The notes beneath the pieces were generated by a model. The model was not told where the DNA came from. It was given only the letters and a program-made list of their open reading frames with translations, and did not search any database. Positions 10,540 through 22,690 of a stretch of DNA of 64,000 bases are shown in pieces; the stretch's first letter is position 1, and the number at the start of each line of letters is the position of its first letter. A program made the translations under genes and the position numbers. The stretch is from Artocarpus heterophyllus (lineage: Eukaryota; Streptophyta; Magnoliopsida; Rosales; Moraceae), in contig CM046354.1 of NCBI GenBank assembly GCA_025403435.1, positions 19,718,424-19,782,423 of the forward strand, read 5' to 3'.

Positions 10540-12495
10540 TGTTGCGATCGAAAACTATTGAAAAACAAATATGCAGCGGAAGTTTAAAGACTTTTAAATC
10601 AAAGTTTTTTTCAAACACAAGTTTGACATGCTATATATATAAATTAATCAGATCTTACTAACCTTTTGTATGCCGAAGAGCTCTTGCAATCTGTGAAGAG
10701 AAGAACATTCCAAAAAAGCCTCAACTAACAGGTCTTCTTTGCTATTCTCTATCCACGATCGGAGTGTGTATGGACACACGTCGTATATCTCTTCCCCTGT
10801 GACTCTCCTTCCAACCAATTGAGAAGATCTAGAGCCAAGGTTCGTGATTGTGAACGATAGTTCTCAGGGAGTTTCAGAGTATCTAACACTAGAGTACTCA
10901 CTCTTAACTTCTCAACTGATCTACATAATTGAGCAAACTCACTCCTTATTTATAGAGATCAGACCCAGGGTTAATCATTATCAGATAAGGCCTCAAAAAT
11001 TCGAATCTAGATCAACTTTTGATAAAATTGCATAAAAAACATGTAATCAGATTATCATTAGATAGGCAGGCCGAACTAACGGATCAGCCTACCAAACTCA
11101 TTCCATCGGCAGGCCAAATTAACAAATTAGCCTGCCAAACTTGCGATAATATGATCCCTAAGAATATTTTATTTCACACCCGAAATTCTTTAAATTGAGC
11201 CTTAGTTTTAATTCAAATAACCTAATAGAAAAGTTATATGATAAAAACAGTCATATTAAGATAATCTCAAGGAAAATAAATATTCTCAATAATTCAACAA
11301 ATTTATCTTGAATTAATTTATAAAATTAATTCAACTAATAAACAGATATGAATTATTTGATCCTATCGCACTTCAGTGAATCTAATAATTTAACATAAGT
11401 CACCAATTTATTAGCAAAGCATGCCATATCATTATAGGATTTATTATAAGCTAGCAAAGGGAACCTGATAGACTTATATAGTTCAAGCTCTAATAATTAG
11501 AAAATATAATATCCCAATTACATGTTTTATAATTATCAACTCTAACGCTACTCCACTAAAAGCTTGGAGCTGTACTCTCGAACTATATAAAATTACGAAG
11601 CTCCAAATTAGCTAAGTGTCCATGACATATCATAATGTGTCATATCCCCATAGGATATTCATAATCGACTTAAGAATAAGTTCTATCTTACCTTCTCGAT
11701 TATGTTTTATCTTACGTTTTGTTATCTCACCATTGGAAATCTTACTATCTAAAGACAATATACTATTCGGTTGCACCTATGCATCAAATGGTTGAGCGTT
11801 CCAGTTTTTCAATTACAAGATAACGCATATAAGAGAATATCATTGACTCCACTAATGAAGCTATGGACTTCATATCTATAAATATCAGGTCAACGTTATT
11901 AAGAGTCATGTCTCCAACATGCTTGTATGCGTACCATCACAAAGTCAAGATATCACCCTTTGGTACATCAAAAGACATAAGATAAGATAACAGGCTCATT
12001 AGTCATTTCAGGATTAAGATACAACACATATGTTGTCTAAAGTGAATTAATTTACACATATAAAATTATTAATCCAAATCAACTCCACTTTATGTCCCGA
12101 TCTAATATATCATCACCTATGATAATGTACCAATATTTCTGCTTGTGGAGTCCAACTTCGATGGCCAAGACAAGCCATCTATCATCAAGGATGTAGACAG
12201 CATGACAATCTTAGCATGAATAAGGTGCCCAACTTTATTCCCTTGATTGTGGATCTTATGATTTAGACCATCACCTTTAGAATCATATCTTCTGCATAAT
12301 CAATCCACATATGCCTGATTACTAAAGGTTTAGACCGATAGTCTCTAACTTCTGTTTGCTTAACATACATTGAACAAATATGAATGTGAAGAGGATAACA
12401 TTTAGTATATGAATAATAAATAAATTCTTTATTGATAAAATGTCTCCAAAAACATATTACAACATTTTATTCCTTAGGGCATACATCTCTAACAA
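10540..12495 (-). repeat. LTR of a copia-type element (2-kb LTR family), minus orientation
   Basis: Read on the minus strand it starts TGTTAGAGATGTATGCCC at 12495 and ends ...CAACA at 10540. It matches the plus-strand LTRs at 14229, 40494, 40829 and 55457 over its length (about 1956 bp). It is the 3' LTR of the decayed element to its right: a purine-rich polypurine tract (minus strand, 12496-12508) adjoins it. On the minus strand there is TATAAATAA at 10947-10955, with an array of GGCAGGCCGA-like units about 105 bp upstream (11060-11140). The partner LTR is missing. Confidence 0.8.
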
Positions 12496-15400
12496 TCTCT
12501 CACTTGCACTAAGTGAGTAAATATGGCATATATGCATCCCCATAGCTTCCATATGCCTCTCAAAAACCCTCACAATTAGTGTCTTCATGAATGGATCAGC
12601 TAAATTGTCATTAGATACGATTTTGTATAAAACAACATGCTCGCCCTCAACGAAGTACTTTATCACATGATACTTCCGACGAATATGCTTACCCTTCTTG
12701 TGAAATCTTGGTTTCTTAGCATTAGCTATCGCTGCAGTGTTATTACAATACAACGATACTGCCTTATCCATGCCAAGAATTACCTTAACATCCTCAAGGA
12801 ACTTGCGGAGCCACACTACTTTTTTCTAAACATTACTAGCTACCACATACTTGACTTCCATTGTTGAATCCAAAGTGCAACCTTGCTTAACACTTCTCCA
12901 AACAATTGCACTGTCGCCCAGAGTAAACACAAAATTAGAAGTCGATCTCCTCAAATCTGGACAGGATTGGAATCCGAATTAGTATATCCAAGAGGTGTTA
13001 AATCCTCACCTGAATATATAAGCATATACCCTCGAGTCCCTCTTAGGTACTTGAAAATATACTTGACCGCAACCCAATGGTTCGGTCCTGGATTCTACTG
13101 AAACTGACCTATTATCTTGACCGCATAACTAATATCCTAATGAGTGCAAAGCATGGCATACATGAGACTACCCACTATTGAAGCATAAGGCACCTTCGTC
13201 ATGCATTCTTTTTCTTTATAAGAATTTAGCTAGTCTTTCTAAGAAAGAGTAATTCCAGACCTAGATGGTTGCCTACCTTTCTTGGAATCATGTATTGCAA
13301 ACCTCTTGAGAATTTTATCTATGTTAGCCGCTTGGGACAAAAATATCATTCTGTTCTTCCTATCCCAAAAGATCTGGATGCTAAAAACATAATTAGCTTC
13401 ATCCAAGTTTTTCATATCAAACTGCTTGGTCAACCATAATTTGACTGATGATAATGCCCCAATATCATTACCAATTAGCAGAATATCATCTACATAGAGC
13501 AATATTAAAACCACCTTCCCATCCTTAATATGTTTATAAACACATGGTTCGTCCACATTTTGTTTGAACCCATAAGTTTTGATCACCTAATCAAATCTTA
13601 TGTTCCAAGAACGGGAAGCCTGCTTAAGCCTATAAATTAACTTTAACAACTTCCAAACTTTACCCTCCTGACCCTTAGCCTTGAACCCGTCTAACTGTAC
13701 CATATATATGGACTCATCAAGATAGCCATTCAGAAAAGCCGTCTTGACATCCATCTGCTAAATCTTGTAGTTGAGAGTATTAGTTATGGACAAGAGAATA
13801 CGGATGGACTTAAGCATGGCCATAGGTGAAAAGGTTTCCTTATAATTGATTCCTTCCTTTTGTGCGTATCCCTTAGCTACCAATCGAACCTTATAGGTTT
13901 TGACCTTTCCATCTGCTCTTCTCTTGCTCTTATAGATACATTTACACCATATGGGTTTTACCCCTTCAGGAAGATCTACAAGTTCCTAGACTCAATTAGT
14001 CTCCATAAAATTTATCTCGGTGTTCATGGCTTCTATCTAGAGTTTTGAATTAGCATCCTCCATAGCCTTTTCATAAGTGTAAGGATCACTGTTATGTTCA
14101 TCCGATTCAGCCAAAAAGGCCTCACCATTGAACATATACCTCTCGGGTTGGCACCCGATCCTCCTACTACGCCGAAACCCCTTAGGTTGATGTTCAGTTG
14201 GTTTTTCTACATAAATTAGATTGGTTTATGTTAGACATGTATGCCCTAAGGAGTAAAAATGTAATAAGTTTTTGGAGACATTTTTATCAATAAAGAATTT
14301 ATTCATTATTTATATACCAAATCTTGTCCTCTTTACGTTCATATTTGTTGAATGTATGCTAAGCAAACAATAATCTGAGACTGTCGGTCTAAACCTTAAG
14401 AATTGAGCATATGATGGATGGATTATGCGGAAGACGCGATTCTTAAGGTGATGGTCTAAATCATATGATCCACAATCGAGGGAATAAAGTTGGGCGCTTT
14501 ATTTATGCAAAGATTGTTATGTTGTCAATATCCCTTTTAGGAGATGGTTTGTCTTGACCATCGAAGGAGGACTCCGTGAATAAAAACATTGACACGTTGT
14601 CATAAGTGACGATGTGTTGGATCGAGACATAAAGTGAATTGATTTGGGTTAATAATTCTGTCTTGGCAAATCAATTCACTTTAGACAATCATTTGTGTTG
14701 TATCTTAATCCTGAGATGAATAGTGGGCCTGTTGTCTTGACTTGTATCTTTTGATGTACCAAAGGGTGACACCCACATCTTAATAGTGGTATGCATGCCG
14801 GTACGTTGGAAGCATGACTCTTGATAGCGTAGACCTGTTATTCATAGATATAGAATCCATAGCTCCTCTTTAGGAGTAATGATATCCTCTTATATGCGTT
14901 ATCCTATAATTGAAAAACTGGAGCGCTCAACCATTTGGATACATAGGTGTAACCGAATGGTATACTGTCTTTGGATGGTAAGTTTTCTAATGGTGAGATA
15001 ATTAAAAAGTAAGATAAAAATAATCGAGAAGGTAAGATAGACCTTGTCCTTAAGCCGATTATGGATTATTATATGGGGATACGATACACTATGATATGTC
15101 ATGGAGACTTAGCTATACGAGCTTTGTAATTCTATGTAGTTCAAGAGTGCAGCTCCAAGCTTTTAGTGGAGTAGCATTGGAGTCAATAATTATGAAATGT
15201 ATATCTGGGATATTGGGTTTCATAATTATCAGGAGCTTGAACTATATAGGTCCATTTGGTCTGCTTTGCTAACTCACAACATCCTGTAACAACACGGCGT
15301 GCTTTTTTAATAATTGGTGACTTATGGCAGATTTATTAGATTGGTTGAAATTTGAAAGAATCAAATAATTCATGTCTGTTTATCGGTTGAATTAATTTTG

Positions 15401-16575
15401 TAATAAATTAATTCAAGATAAATTTTTTGAATTATTGGGATCGGATAATTCTTGTTTGTTTATCGGTTGATTTAATTTTGGATAAATTAGATCAAGATAA
15501 ACTTGTAGAATTATTGAGAATTGATTTATTTTCCTAGAGATTATCTAGATAAAGTTGTTTTGATCAGATAACTTCTCTATTGGGTTATTTGAATTAAAAC
15601 TGAGACTTTATCCTATAGAATCTCGGGTGGAAAATAAAAGATTCGTGAGATTTTTTTTCGACAGTCCGGCCTGCCGATGGATGTGTTTAGCCTGTTGATA
15701 GGACCTGTTCGGCCTGCCAATCAGGTGGTTCAGTCTGCCGATTAGCGAAGGATAAGATCACTCGTTTCCACGCGGATCTTATCAGATATTGATCCGAATT
15801 TGATTCTGATCCGAATTTTGAGACCTAATCTGATGAGGACTGACCCTAGGACCAACCTCTATAAATAGGGAGTGATTCTCACAAGTTACTTAGATCAATT
15901 GAGAGATTAAGAGTGATACTCTACTAAGTGAGAATCTGAAAAACTCCCTAAGAGCTTTTGTTCACAAATCACGAACACTTGCTTTGGGTTCTTTCGATTA
16001 GTTGGAAGGAGAGTCACCGGTGGAAGAGCTGTACGTGTGAGCCCACACTCACTCCAGTCGTGGATAGAGAATAGCAAAGAAGACCAATTGGTTAAGGCTC
16101 TTCTAGAACATTATTTCTCTTCACAGATTGCAGAGGTTCTTCAGCATACAAAGGTTAGTAAGATATGGTTAATTTATGCATATAGCATGTCAAACTTGTG
16201 TTTTGGAAATTACTTTGATGGAAAAAAATTTTAAAATTCCGTTGCGTACTATTTTTCCAACAGTTTATACCAAAACCCTCAGAGTGATCGAATCACTCCC
16301 CACCTCCTTGGGTACCACTTTACTTCGAGGCTTAAAGTTGTTCATATAACTTTCCTCAAGGAAAGTTGCATTCATTGAAACCACGACTTTATTTTCCTTT
16401 AGGTTATAGAAATAACCCCCTTTAGTCCATTTTGGATGTCCAACAAACACATAAACTTCCAAACGTGTTTCCAACTTATTCGTTTCCTTATACAGGACAT
16501 GAGCTGGACATCCTATTGCGAATATGGTTTAAGGATGTCTTCTTCCCCATCTATAACTCGTGAGAAGTTTTAAAA
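12496..16575 (-). pseudogene. Ty1/copia pol remnant (integrase C-terminus, RT, RNase H), interrupted
   Basis: Reading on the minus strand, from right to left: an integrase C-terminal segment (16474-16265: GHPKWTKGGYFYNLKEN, ending near SKVVPKEV); a solo LTR inserted at 14229-16262; the hinge and start of reverse transcriptase (about 14223-13600, with stops); the RT catalytic part with LLYVDDILLIG (13586-13239); and RNase H with YCNNTAAIANAKKPRFHKK (12816-12496). A polypurine tract and the LTR at 10540-12495 follow. Gag, protease, the integrase core and the 5' LTR are absent; similarity stops at about 16575. Several stops and shifts make it inactive. Coding order and the adjoining LTR show one 5'-truncated element. 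Confidence 0.85.
14229..16262 (+). repeat. solo LTR (2-kb copia-type family) inside the antisense copia remnant
   Basis: It begins TGTTAGACATGTATGCCC and ends TTTTTCCAACA (2034 bp). It is flanked by a perfect 5-bp target duplication GTTTA (14224-14228 and 16263-16267). No internal region or second LTR is present, so the element collapsed by LTR-LTR recombination. TATAAATAG lies at 15860-15868, with repeats of CGGCCTGCCGAT type at 15661-15746 just upstream. Confidence 0.93.
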
Positions 16576-16579
16576 TGTC

Positions 16580-18344
16580 TCATAATGATATCATTAAAAT
16601 TATTTATATGTAATTATATAGTACAATATGCAATATTATTAAGATAATTACTATATCATTAAGGACATTTTTAAGATATTTTGAATATTGTATTAGATTT
16701 TAATTTCATAACAATAATTTGGACATATATTATAATTTTTTTTCTAATTTTATTAATAGAGCTCCTAGGGGGGTTAATAATAAAATTAACTTGAGTGTAT
16801 AACAATCGTTTCAACATTTATTTATTTCTTAATTCTTATTTTTACTTGGTCGTAATCTTATTGAGTTTCAGATTATGTTTTTTTTCTTTTTCCCCTTGAA
16901 CTAGGATTTCCACTGACAACAGGATTGATGTTCTAGAGATCCACATAAGTACATATAAATGTGATTCTTTTTATTTTATTTTGTAATCGAGTTTACTTGT
17001 TTCTCAACTTGAATATTAAGAGCTTGAGTATGATTATAACTCACGGCCTTTAAATAAAGCTGGCCTTCACATTAGTTTAGTATCTTCTCATTATAAGCTT
17101 TTGTAAGTTGTTTAATTTATAATCAGTTCCTCTTAACTGTTGCGTCATTATCTTGGTCTTTTTAGATGCTAACTCTTTTTGTTTTTCCTCTTTTCTTTCA
17201 ATTTTTGTGTTGGTTTGCCCGCCCTGCCCCCTGCCCTAAAAATTTATTTAATTTCAATATTTACAAAGAATTTTGGCAAAAAGAATTGGTACGCAGAGCC
17301 CGACGTAGCTCTCACCAAGATCCAGGCACAAAATATAAGTTTTTAATAGCGTGCAGTATATATTATTAGCACTTGTGTTGTATCATTATTTTTAAAGTGA
17401 ACTAATGTTTGGCTGCATTTATACATCATGTGATTGAATGCAAAATTCAAACTTAATATAATACATATTACGAGATAAACGTAAAAGAAAACTTGTGTAC
17501 AACATTGTAGTATACTTTTAAAGAGTAATATAAAAAACGTATAAACTATTTCAAAAAATATCAATGCTCGAAACAAAGACAAAAGTCAGAATTCATGACC
17601 ATGACCATGATCATGATAGAGTTTTTAGAGCCGCATTGAGGTCTAGGGTTGAGTTCCAAACCAATGTAGGGCTTTAAGACTAGGATTGGGGTCGAGATTA
17701 GGACCATGATTTAGAATTAGGACTAAAGTTGAAATTTGGGGTTTGAGACTCTAAATTGGGTTGAGATTCAAATTTGGGCTAGGGTTAGGCCCAAGAACCA
17801 TAACTAGGGCTTATTTGTTAAGTAATTAGAATGGCCCAAGAACTGTAACCAGGGCTTATTTGTTGGGTAACCAGAATAGTAGGAGTTAAAATAGGCTGAG
17901 AAATTTGCTAGGGTTATTTTTACAACTTGTAATAAAAATAGACTAAATAAAAATAGACTGAGAAATTTGCAAAGGTTATTTTTACAAATGTTTTTATAAG
18001 ATTTGGTCAAGCTATAATTTCCTGAAACATGAGTAGCCAAAATGCACTTTCACACACTTTCCAAAAATTAAATTTGACCCCACAATTTTTAGGAAACTAT
18101 ATTTTGGGCCCTCAATATTTTTATGTTATACTTTAATCCCTATTTTTATATTATATTTGGTCTCTTTAGCTTTTATAAAATATATTTAATTCCCTCAAGT
18201 GTTACAAAGTTATAATTTGTCCCATGGCTTTTCTACAAAATCTTTGCAAATATTCCCTGTTGGACAACTTTGCCTTTTTCCCTCTTCCTTCTTGGTATAT
18301 TCCCTATAGAACAAATGTGGTATAATTTGGCTAAATACTTGTGT
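16580..18344. other. AT-rich intergenic DNA with short tandem duplications
   Basis: No gene was recognised. At 17590-17790 there is a degenerate GGGTT/GGATT-rich stretch. At about 17790-17880 a roughly 50-bp unit (CCCAAGAAC..GGGCTTATTTGTT) is present twice, and at about 17893-17990 an AATAGACTGAGAAATTTGC unit is present twice. Confidence 0.5.
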
Positions 18345-18490
18345 GCCACATAAAACCATCTGGCCTAGGCGGCCTGTGGGGGAACAAGGTGGAGACTGGG
18401 AGCTCCCAGGTTTGAAACCTCGTAGTTGTAAACATAGGAATGGGGAACTTATCTAGCAAAAAAAAAAAATAGTTAAAAAAAATAAAAATA
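18345..18490 (+). mobile_element. tRNA-derived SINE
   Basis: TGGCCTAGGCGG at 18361-18372 fits a polymerase III A box. GGTTTGAAACC at 18409-18419 fits a B box (GGTTCGANNCC with one change), about 37 bases further on. The stretch CTGGGAGCTCCCAGGTTTGA before the B box is typical of plant SINE heads. An A-rich tail follows from about 18457. Clear flanking target duplications were not found, so the exact ends are uncertain. Confidence 0.6.
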
Positions 18491-18651
18491 AATAAAAATA
18501 ATAACACCACACAAACTAAACATAGTATAGTATAAAATAGTATACAATATAGTACAATACAAAATGATGTGCCAATCAATGCCTTAGAATTAATATGAAT
18601 GTTCCTGGAGTGTTGCTATGAGACTAATGAAATCTATGCACTATATGGTCT

Positions 18652-18855
18652 ATGAATATGAGGGAAAGAAATTTCTTCGCCAAACATTTTGCTGGATCAT
18701 TAATCCGAGTATTTGCATGCGTTTGCTGCAGTACTGACTTATTGGCGACGACAAGTTATGAAAGGAAACAGAGGGAGTTTCTTGTGACTAGTTCAGAAAA
18801 TGAACTCTTTGTGGGGGCTGCTTCAAAGGTTTGTCATTCTTGTAATAAATTTTAA
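18652..18855 (+). other. open frame upstream of the HAC remnant, possibly one of its exons
   Basis: An open frame of 67 codons containing RVFACVCCSTDLL and REFLVTSSENELFVGAASK, followed by a possible GT donor at about 18829. Its position fits an upstream exon of the following pseudogene, but the residues match no HAC domain that I can name. Confidence 0.25.
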
Positions 18856-19376
18856 GCATTTACTGTATTGATACTCATGTGGCGTCACTCATGTGGCCTA
18901 CTATCGCATAATCTATTTTCTCCTTGCAACATATCAGACATATTAAAATCTTGACGGAACAGGCGTGAAAGGATCATTTGTGGTTTAGTAAAGATTAGCT
19001 TCGTAATTTTATATGTTAGAGCACGATCTTGAAGAAGAAAGTTGTGAATTTTTTTTTTTTTTTTGGTTGAAATTTTAATAGTTCTGATGAGCAAGAGGAC
19101 TAGTTTGAGACAATTTAGTGGAGACTCGATTTGAGATGTTTTAAAAGTCAAGGAATAAAATTAAATTTGACTAGAGTTTCAAAACTAAAAAAAAATAAAA
19201 TTGAATTAACTCTAATTGGCATACACATATATTGTATCAAAATTATTCATTTCTATATTTCTACAACTGTCCCAAAATATCATTTACATTTTCTCCTACT
19301 CTGATAAGTGGTTTAAGCAACTTAATTATGGAATCTAATAACTATCTAATCTTCACTCTTGCAATCTGTATTGCAG

Positions 19377-20330
19377 CTGCCATGAACTCGAGCAAGAACT
19401 TTATTCCAATGACACACACACTTCAGTCGAAGGGGAGCAACACGTGCTCTCCCAAGTAAATCTCTAACTTTCATGAATATCATTCTCAATCCCTATTAAT
19501 TACATTCATGTTTTACTCACTTGTATGACTCTTCCCCTAATTTCAGGTCCTGCTGGATGTTCCTTTTGATACCAAGGATGAAGACGATATGTTGGACAAC
19601 GATGTGTTTAAGAATAGGAACAAGTTTTTAAGCTTCTGAGGGGACAATCATTATCAGTTTGATTCACTTCGTCGGGCTAAGCATTTGTTATTGATGATTC
19701 TCTGCCATCTCCGTGACCACATTGCACCGATTGTGTGGAATTCTATAACTAGTCATGGCGCAAGGAGTACATAGATCTGCTGGAGAAACTGGAATTCTTG
19801 ATATACTTGCATTTAAGTAAAGGCTTAATCATGTAAGTAATATAACTAATCTTAGTCATTTAAAGTGTCTCACATGCCTAATAAAAGCATTTATTCACTT
19901 GCTTACAACCATCGACATAATCCTGAGTATGATAACAATTAGTAATTATACATGTTTGTGTAGTATATTAGTTTCTACAATTGATTATCTCAATGCAAAG
20001 TTTCTTCTTCTTCTCTTTTATATTATTTTATTTTATTTTGGTTTTGTTTGCTTAATGTGTGCAGAAAATAGAACTTTTGCAGCTCCTACAATATGTAAAT
20101 GAATGCCGCTCAACAAAAGCAGAGCACTGCTCTTACAAACACTGCCGTGATATGCGAACCATGCTTGGCCATGCTAGCTAGTATGTGCAGGGTTAGAGCT
20201 AGTCGTCGCTGAAAAACATGTGAGAAGGTGTGGTATTTGCCGATTTTGCATGGAAAGAGCTGCGCACAATAGGATTGTCGAGTGCCACGTTGCAAGTACG
20301 TGCTCACATCTACTTCCTTCGAGTATCTAG
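19377..20330 (+). pseudogene. HAC-like: p300/CBP-like histone acetyltransferase (HAC family) remnant
   Basis: Plant HAC proteins acetylate histones in the nucleus and contain ZZ and TAZ zinc fingers after the catalytic domain. Seen: exon 19377-19455 (CHELEQELYSNDTHTSVEG); exon from 19547 (VLLDVPFDTKDEDDMLDND, then NHYQFDSLRRAKH, close to the HAC signature NHYQYDTLRRAKH); and a TAZ-like part from 20065 (LQYVNECRSTKAEHCSY..CRDM, later CGICRFCMERAAHN..ECHV). An in-frame TGA at 19637-19639 replaces the usual Cys, further stops occur after about 19770 and at 20181, and at least one frameshift lies before the last zinc-finger part. The catalytic domain was not found, so this is a truncated, dead copy. 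Confidence 0.78.
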
Positions 20331-20891
20331 CGTTTTCTGAAACATATATAGATCAACTTTGAATAAACGCTTACTTTGTGATTTTGCAGGGAACTGAAAG
20401 ACATGCTGCATTAAAATGCAAGACTCACCGTTGAGCGGCAATCGGAGATTTGGAGATGGATGGAAAGAGTACTTGCCTACTTGGCCTGAGGGAAGTGCAT
20501 GTATTTTTTTTCTCTCTTTTTCAACAGAATGAAAGTTTCTCCACTTCAAGATGTAGTTTGTACAGGTAGTTGGTTGGTTCCTTCAAATTCGATCATAGTT
20601 GGCTTGCTACTGTTTATGTACAAAATATTATCGCCGGGAAACATGCCCTTTTAATTTTAATATATAAATATATATATATTTTTTGTAATTGTACCACTGA
20701 AAGAGGAGGGATTTACAAAGAAAATCAAAATATATGGTATTAAATTGTAATTTGAAAAGTAAAAGATTCTCTATTAATAAAGTCCAAAATAGAATATAGA
20801 TTTTTTTTAATTGAATACTATGTGTCCTCAAGTCCAACTAGCAACATCTAAGCAGATGGCAATAAACATTTAATATGTCGAAACAAGAAAG

Positions 20892-20893
20892 CC

Positions 20894-20922
<29 letters not shown>
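20892..20922. repeat. (AAT)n microsatellite
   Basis: About ten AAT units. Confidence 0.85.
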
Positions 20923-20924
<2 letters not shown>

Positions 20925-21019
20925 TCAAGGAGAAATTTGGAGATGGACTTAAATGTCAAGATGATCCTAATTTAAAGGCCAATAGTACCAAAAAAGTTTT
21001 TTTTTATAATAATATAGGG

Positions 21020-21470
21020 TTTTTGGTAAGTATGATTATAACCAACTTTTGATTCAAAACGTAACATATAAGAGCATTATAGCAACTTTTTGCTTTTTGC
21101 TATAGCATGTGAGAGCTTTACATTATTTGGTAACTAAAAAACTTATTCTAACCTTGCTTATCAAACAGTCTCAGTTGTATTAATACGTCAAGAATATTTG
21201 TCCATATTGCTTGAAACAAAACAAAACAAAAAAAAAAGAGAAAAAAAAACATGAAAAGACCCGAGCTAAACGCTTTAAAGGCAAGCAAAAGCATGCATGC
21301 GTGCATATATGTTCGCATCAAATCTAGTTTTCTTTCTTTTTTTTTCTTTCCAAAAGCATTGGCTTAGTTTGGCAATGATGTTTCAATTATATAGTTTCAA
21401 CTGCTATAGTGTAAAGTTCTCACATATTATAATGTAAAGTAAAAATAGGATACAAAGCCTATAAGTAAAT
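21020..21470. repeat. MITE-like fragments related to the element at 62086
   Basis: At 21359-21445 TTTGGCAATGATGTTTCAA..GTTTCAACTGCTATAGTG resembles the left part of the element at 62086. At 21040-21180 AACTTTTTGC..GCTATAGCATGTGAGAGC and TTATCAAACAG resemble the right part. The order and gap suggest two decayed copies or one rearranged copy. Confidence 0.45.
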
Positions 21471-21479
21471 CTAATTCAC

Positions 21480-22380
21480 CTTTTAAAGTTTATAGTCTAT
21501 AAAATAATTTATGTAATAATACTGTTGATTTTTGGTTTATTTAGCATTCTAAATTTGAAATATGAGTATAGTTCAAACTTAAAATTCAATACTTAAAATT
21601 AACATAAACTTTTTTTTTTAAGAAGACGAGCATAAATATTAAAATAATAATTAAAAAAAAAGACGCTTACCACTTTCAGGAGAAAAAAAAAAAGGGCTTA
21701 TTTTGATCCTGTTCTATTGAGGAGCATCCGTTGCTGAGAGTCAGGAAAAGTATGCAAGGTTAAAAGCAAATGTCACGTTGAAGACATGGAGATTTGGTTG
21801 CCGCTTGGTTCATAATAGAAGTCATAGAGTGCCTTGTCTTTATTTTGATTCCGGTTATACGCTCTATTGGTTTCCTTCAATAAAGCGCTTCGTTGTTTTC
21901 CAGGTTTGACAAATTCTGGTTAGCGAAAGGACTGATAAATGTTGGAAGAATGGGAGGTTTATTAATGTAATTTTTTATACTGGTTGTTTTACCCTATTGT
22001 AAAATATAGATTGCACATTGTGAATTTAAACTAATACGTGAGATTATAAAATTACGCGGGGCTTTCATGTGAAAATTTTGACGGTAATTCATAAAATCAT
22101 ACCTTGTTGATTTAGTAAACCAGCAATTGCTTTAAATCAGGGAAAAAGAAAAACAAACTGAAAATCAAACTACAATAGAAGAAACAACATTTAAAAAAAA
22201 AAAAAATACAAAACAAAACTGGTATATAATTACACAAATATGCATCATAAAATTTTTCGTATTTACAATTGTGTCTGTGTAAATATATATATACCCCAAA
22301 GTCAAACCCCTTCAGACAACGAACTCTACCTTCGTAGCAAGTTAACTATTTAAATTTATTTGCTCTGCAGACTATGAACC
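21480..22380. other. intergenic DNA before the Pumilio gene 3' end
   Basis: AT-rich with homopolymer runs and no feature recognised. The part nearest 22690 probably contains the Pumilio 3' untranslated region and polyadenylation site. Confidence 0.4.
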
Positions 22381-22690
22381 TTGAAGATGTAATCTAAGAA
22401 GGGCAGCCAATACTTGCTCCCCTGCTCTTCTGACGGCCTAAAAATGACCCTGCTGTCGAATCTACGGTGTCAGATTGTAACTGAGCCTTGTATACAGTAA
22501 GCGGAAGACATAGAGATATTATTCAGAAAGATCTATAGATACATGTTTATTTACAACCACCAATCTTTGTATATGATATTCCAAGAGCTTAGATAAAAAG
22601 TTGCCATTCATGTTAGCTGTACAAAACGGTGGATTCATATTTGGTGCTGGCAAGATTTAAAATGCCTTGCTTGGTCCCAATTCAGATGGT

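Noticed and set aside
10540..16575. A complete element formed by the LTRs at 10540-12495 and 14229-16262
   Set aside because: The LTRs are in opposite orientation and the second has its own target duplication GTTTA, so it is a later insertion.
17590..17790. Interstitial telomere-like GGGTTTA repeats
   Set aside because: Only scattered GGGTT/GGATT words with no 7-bp periodicity.
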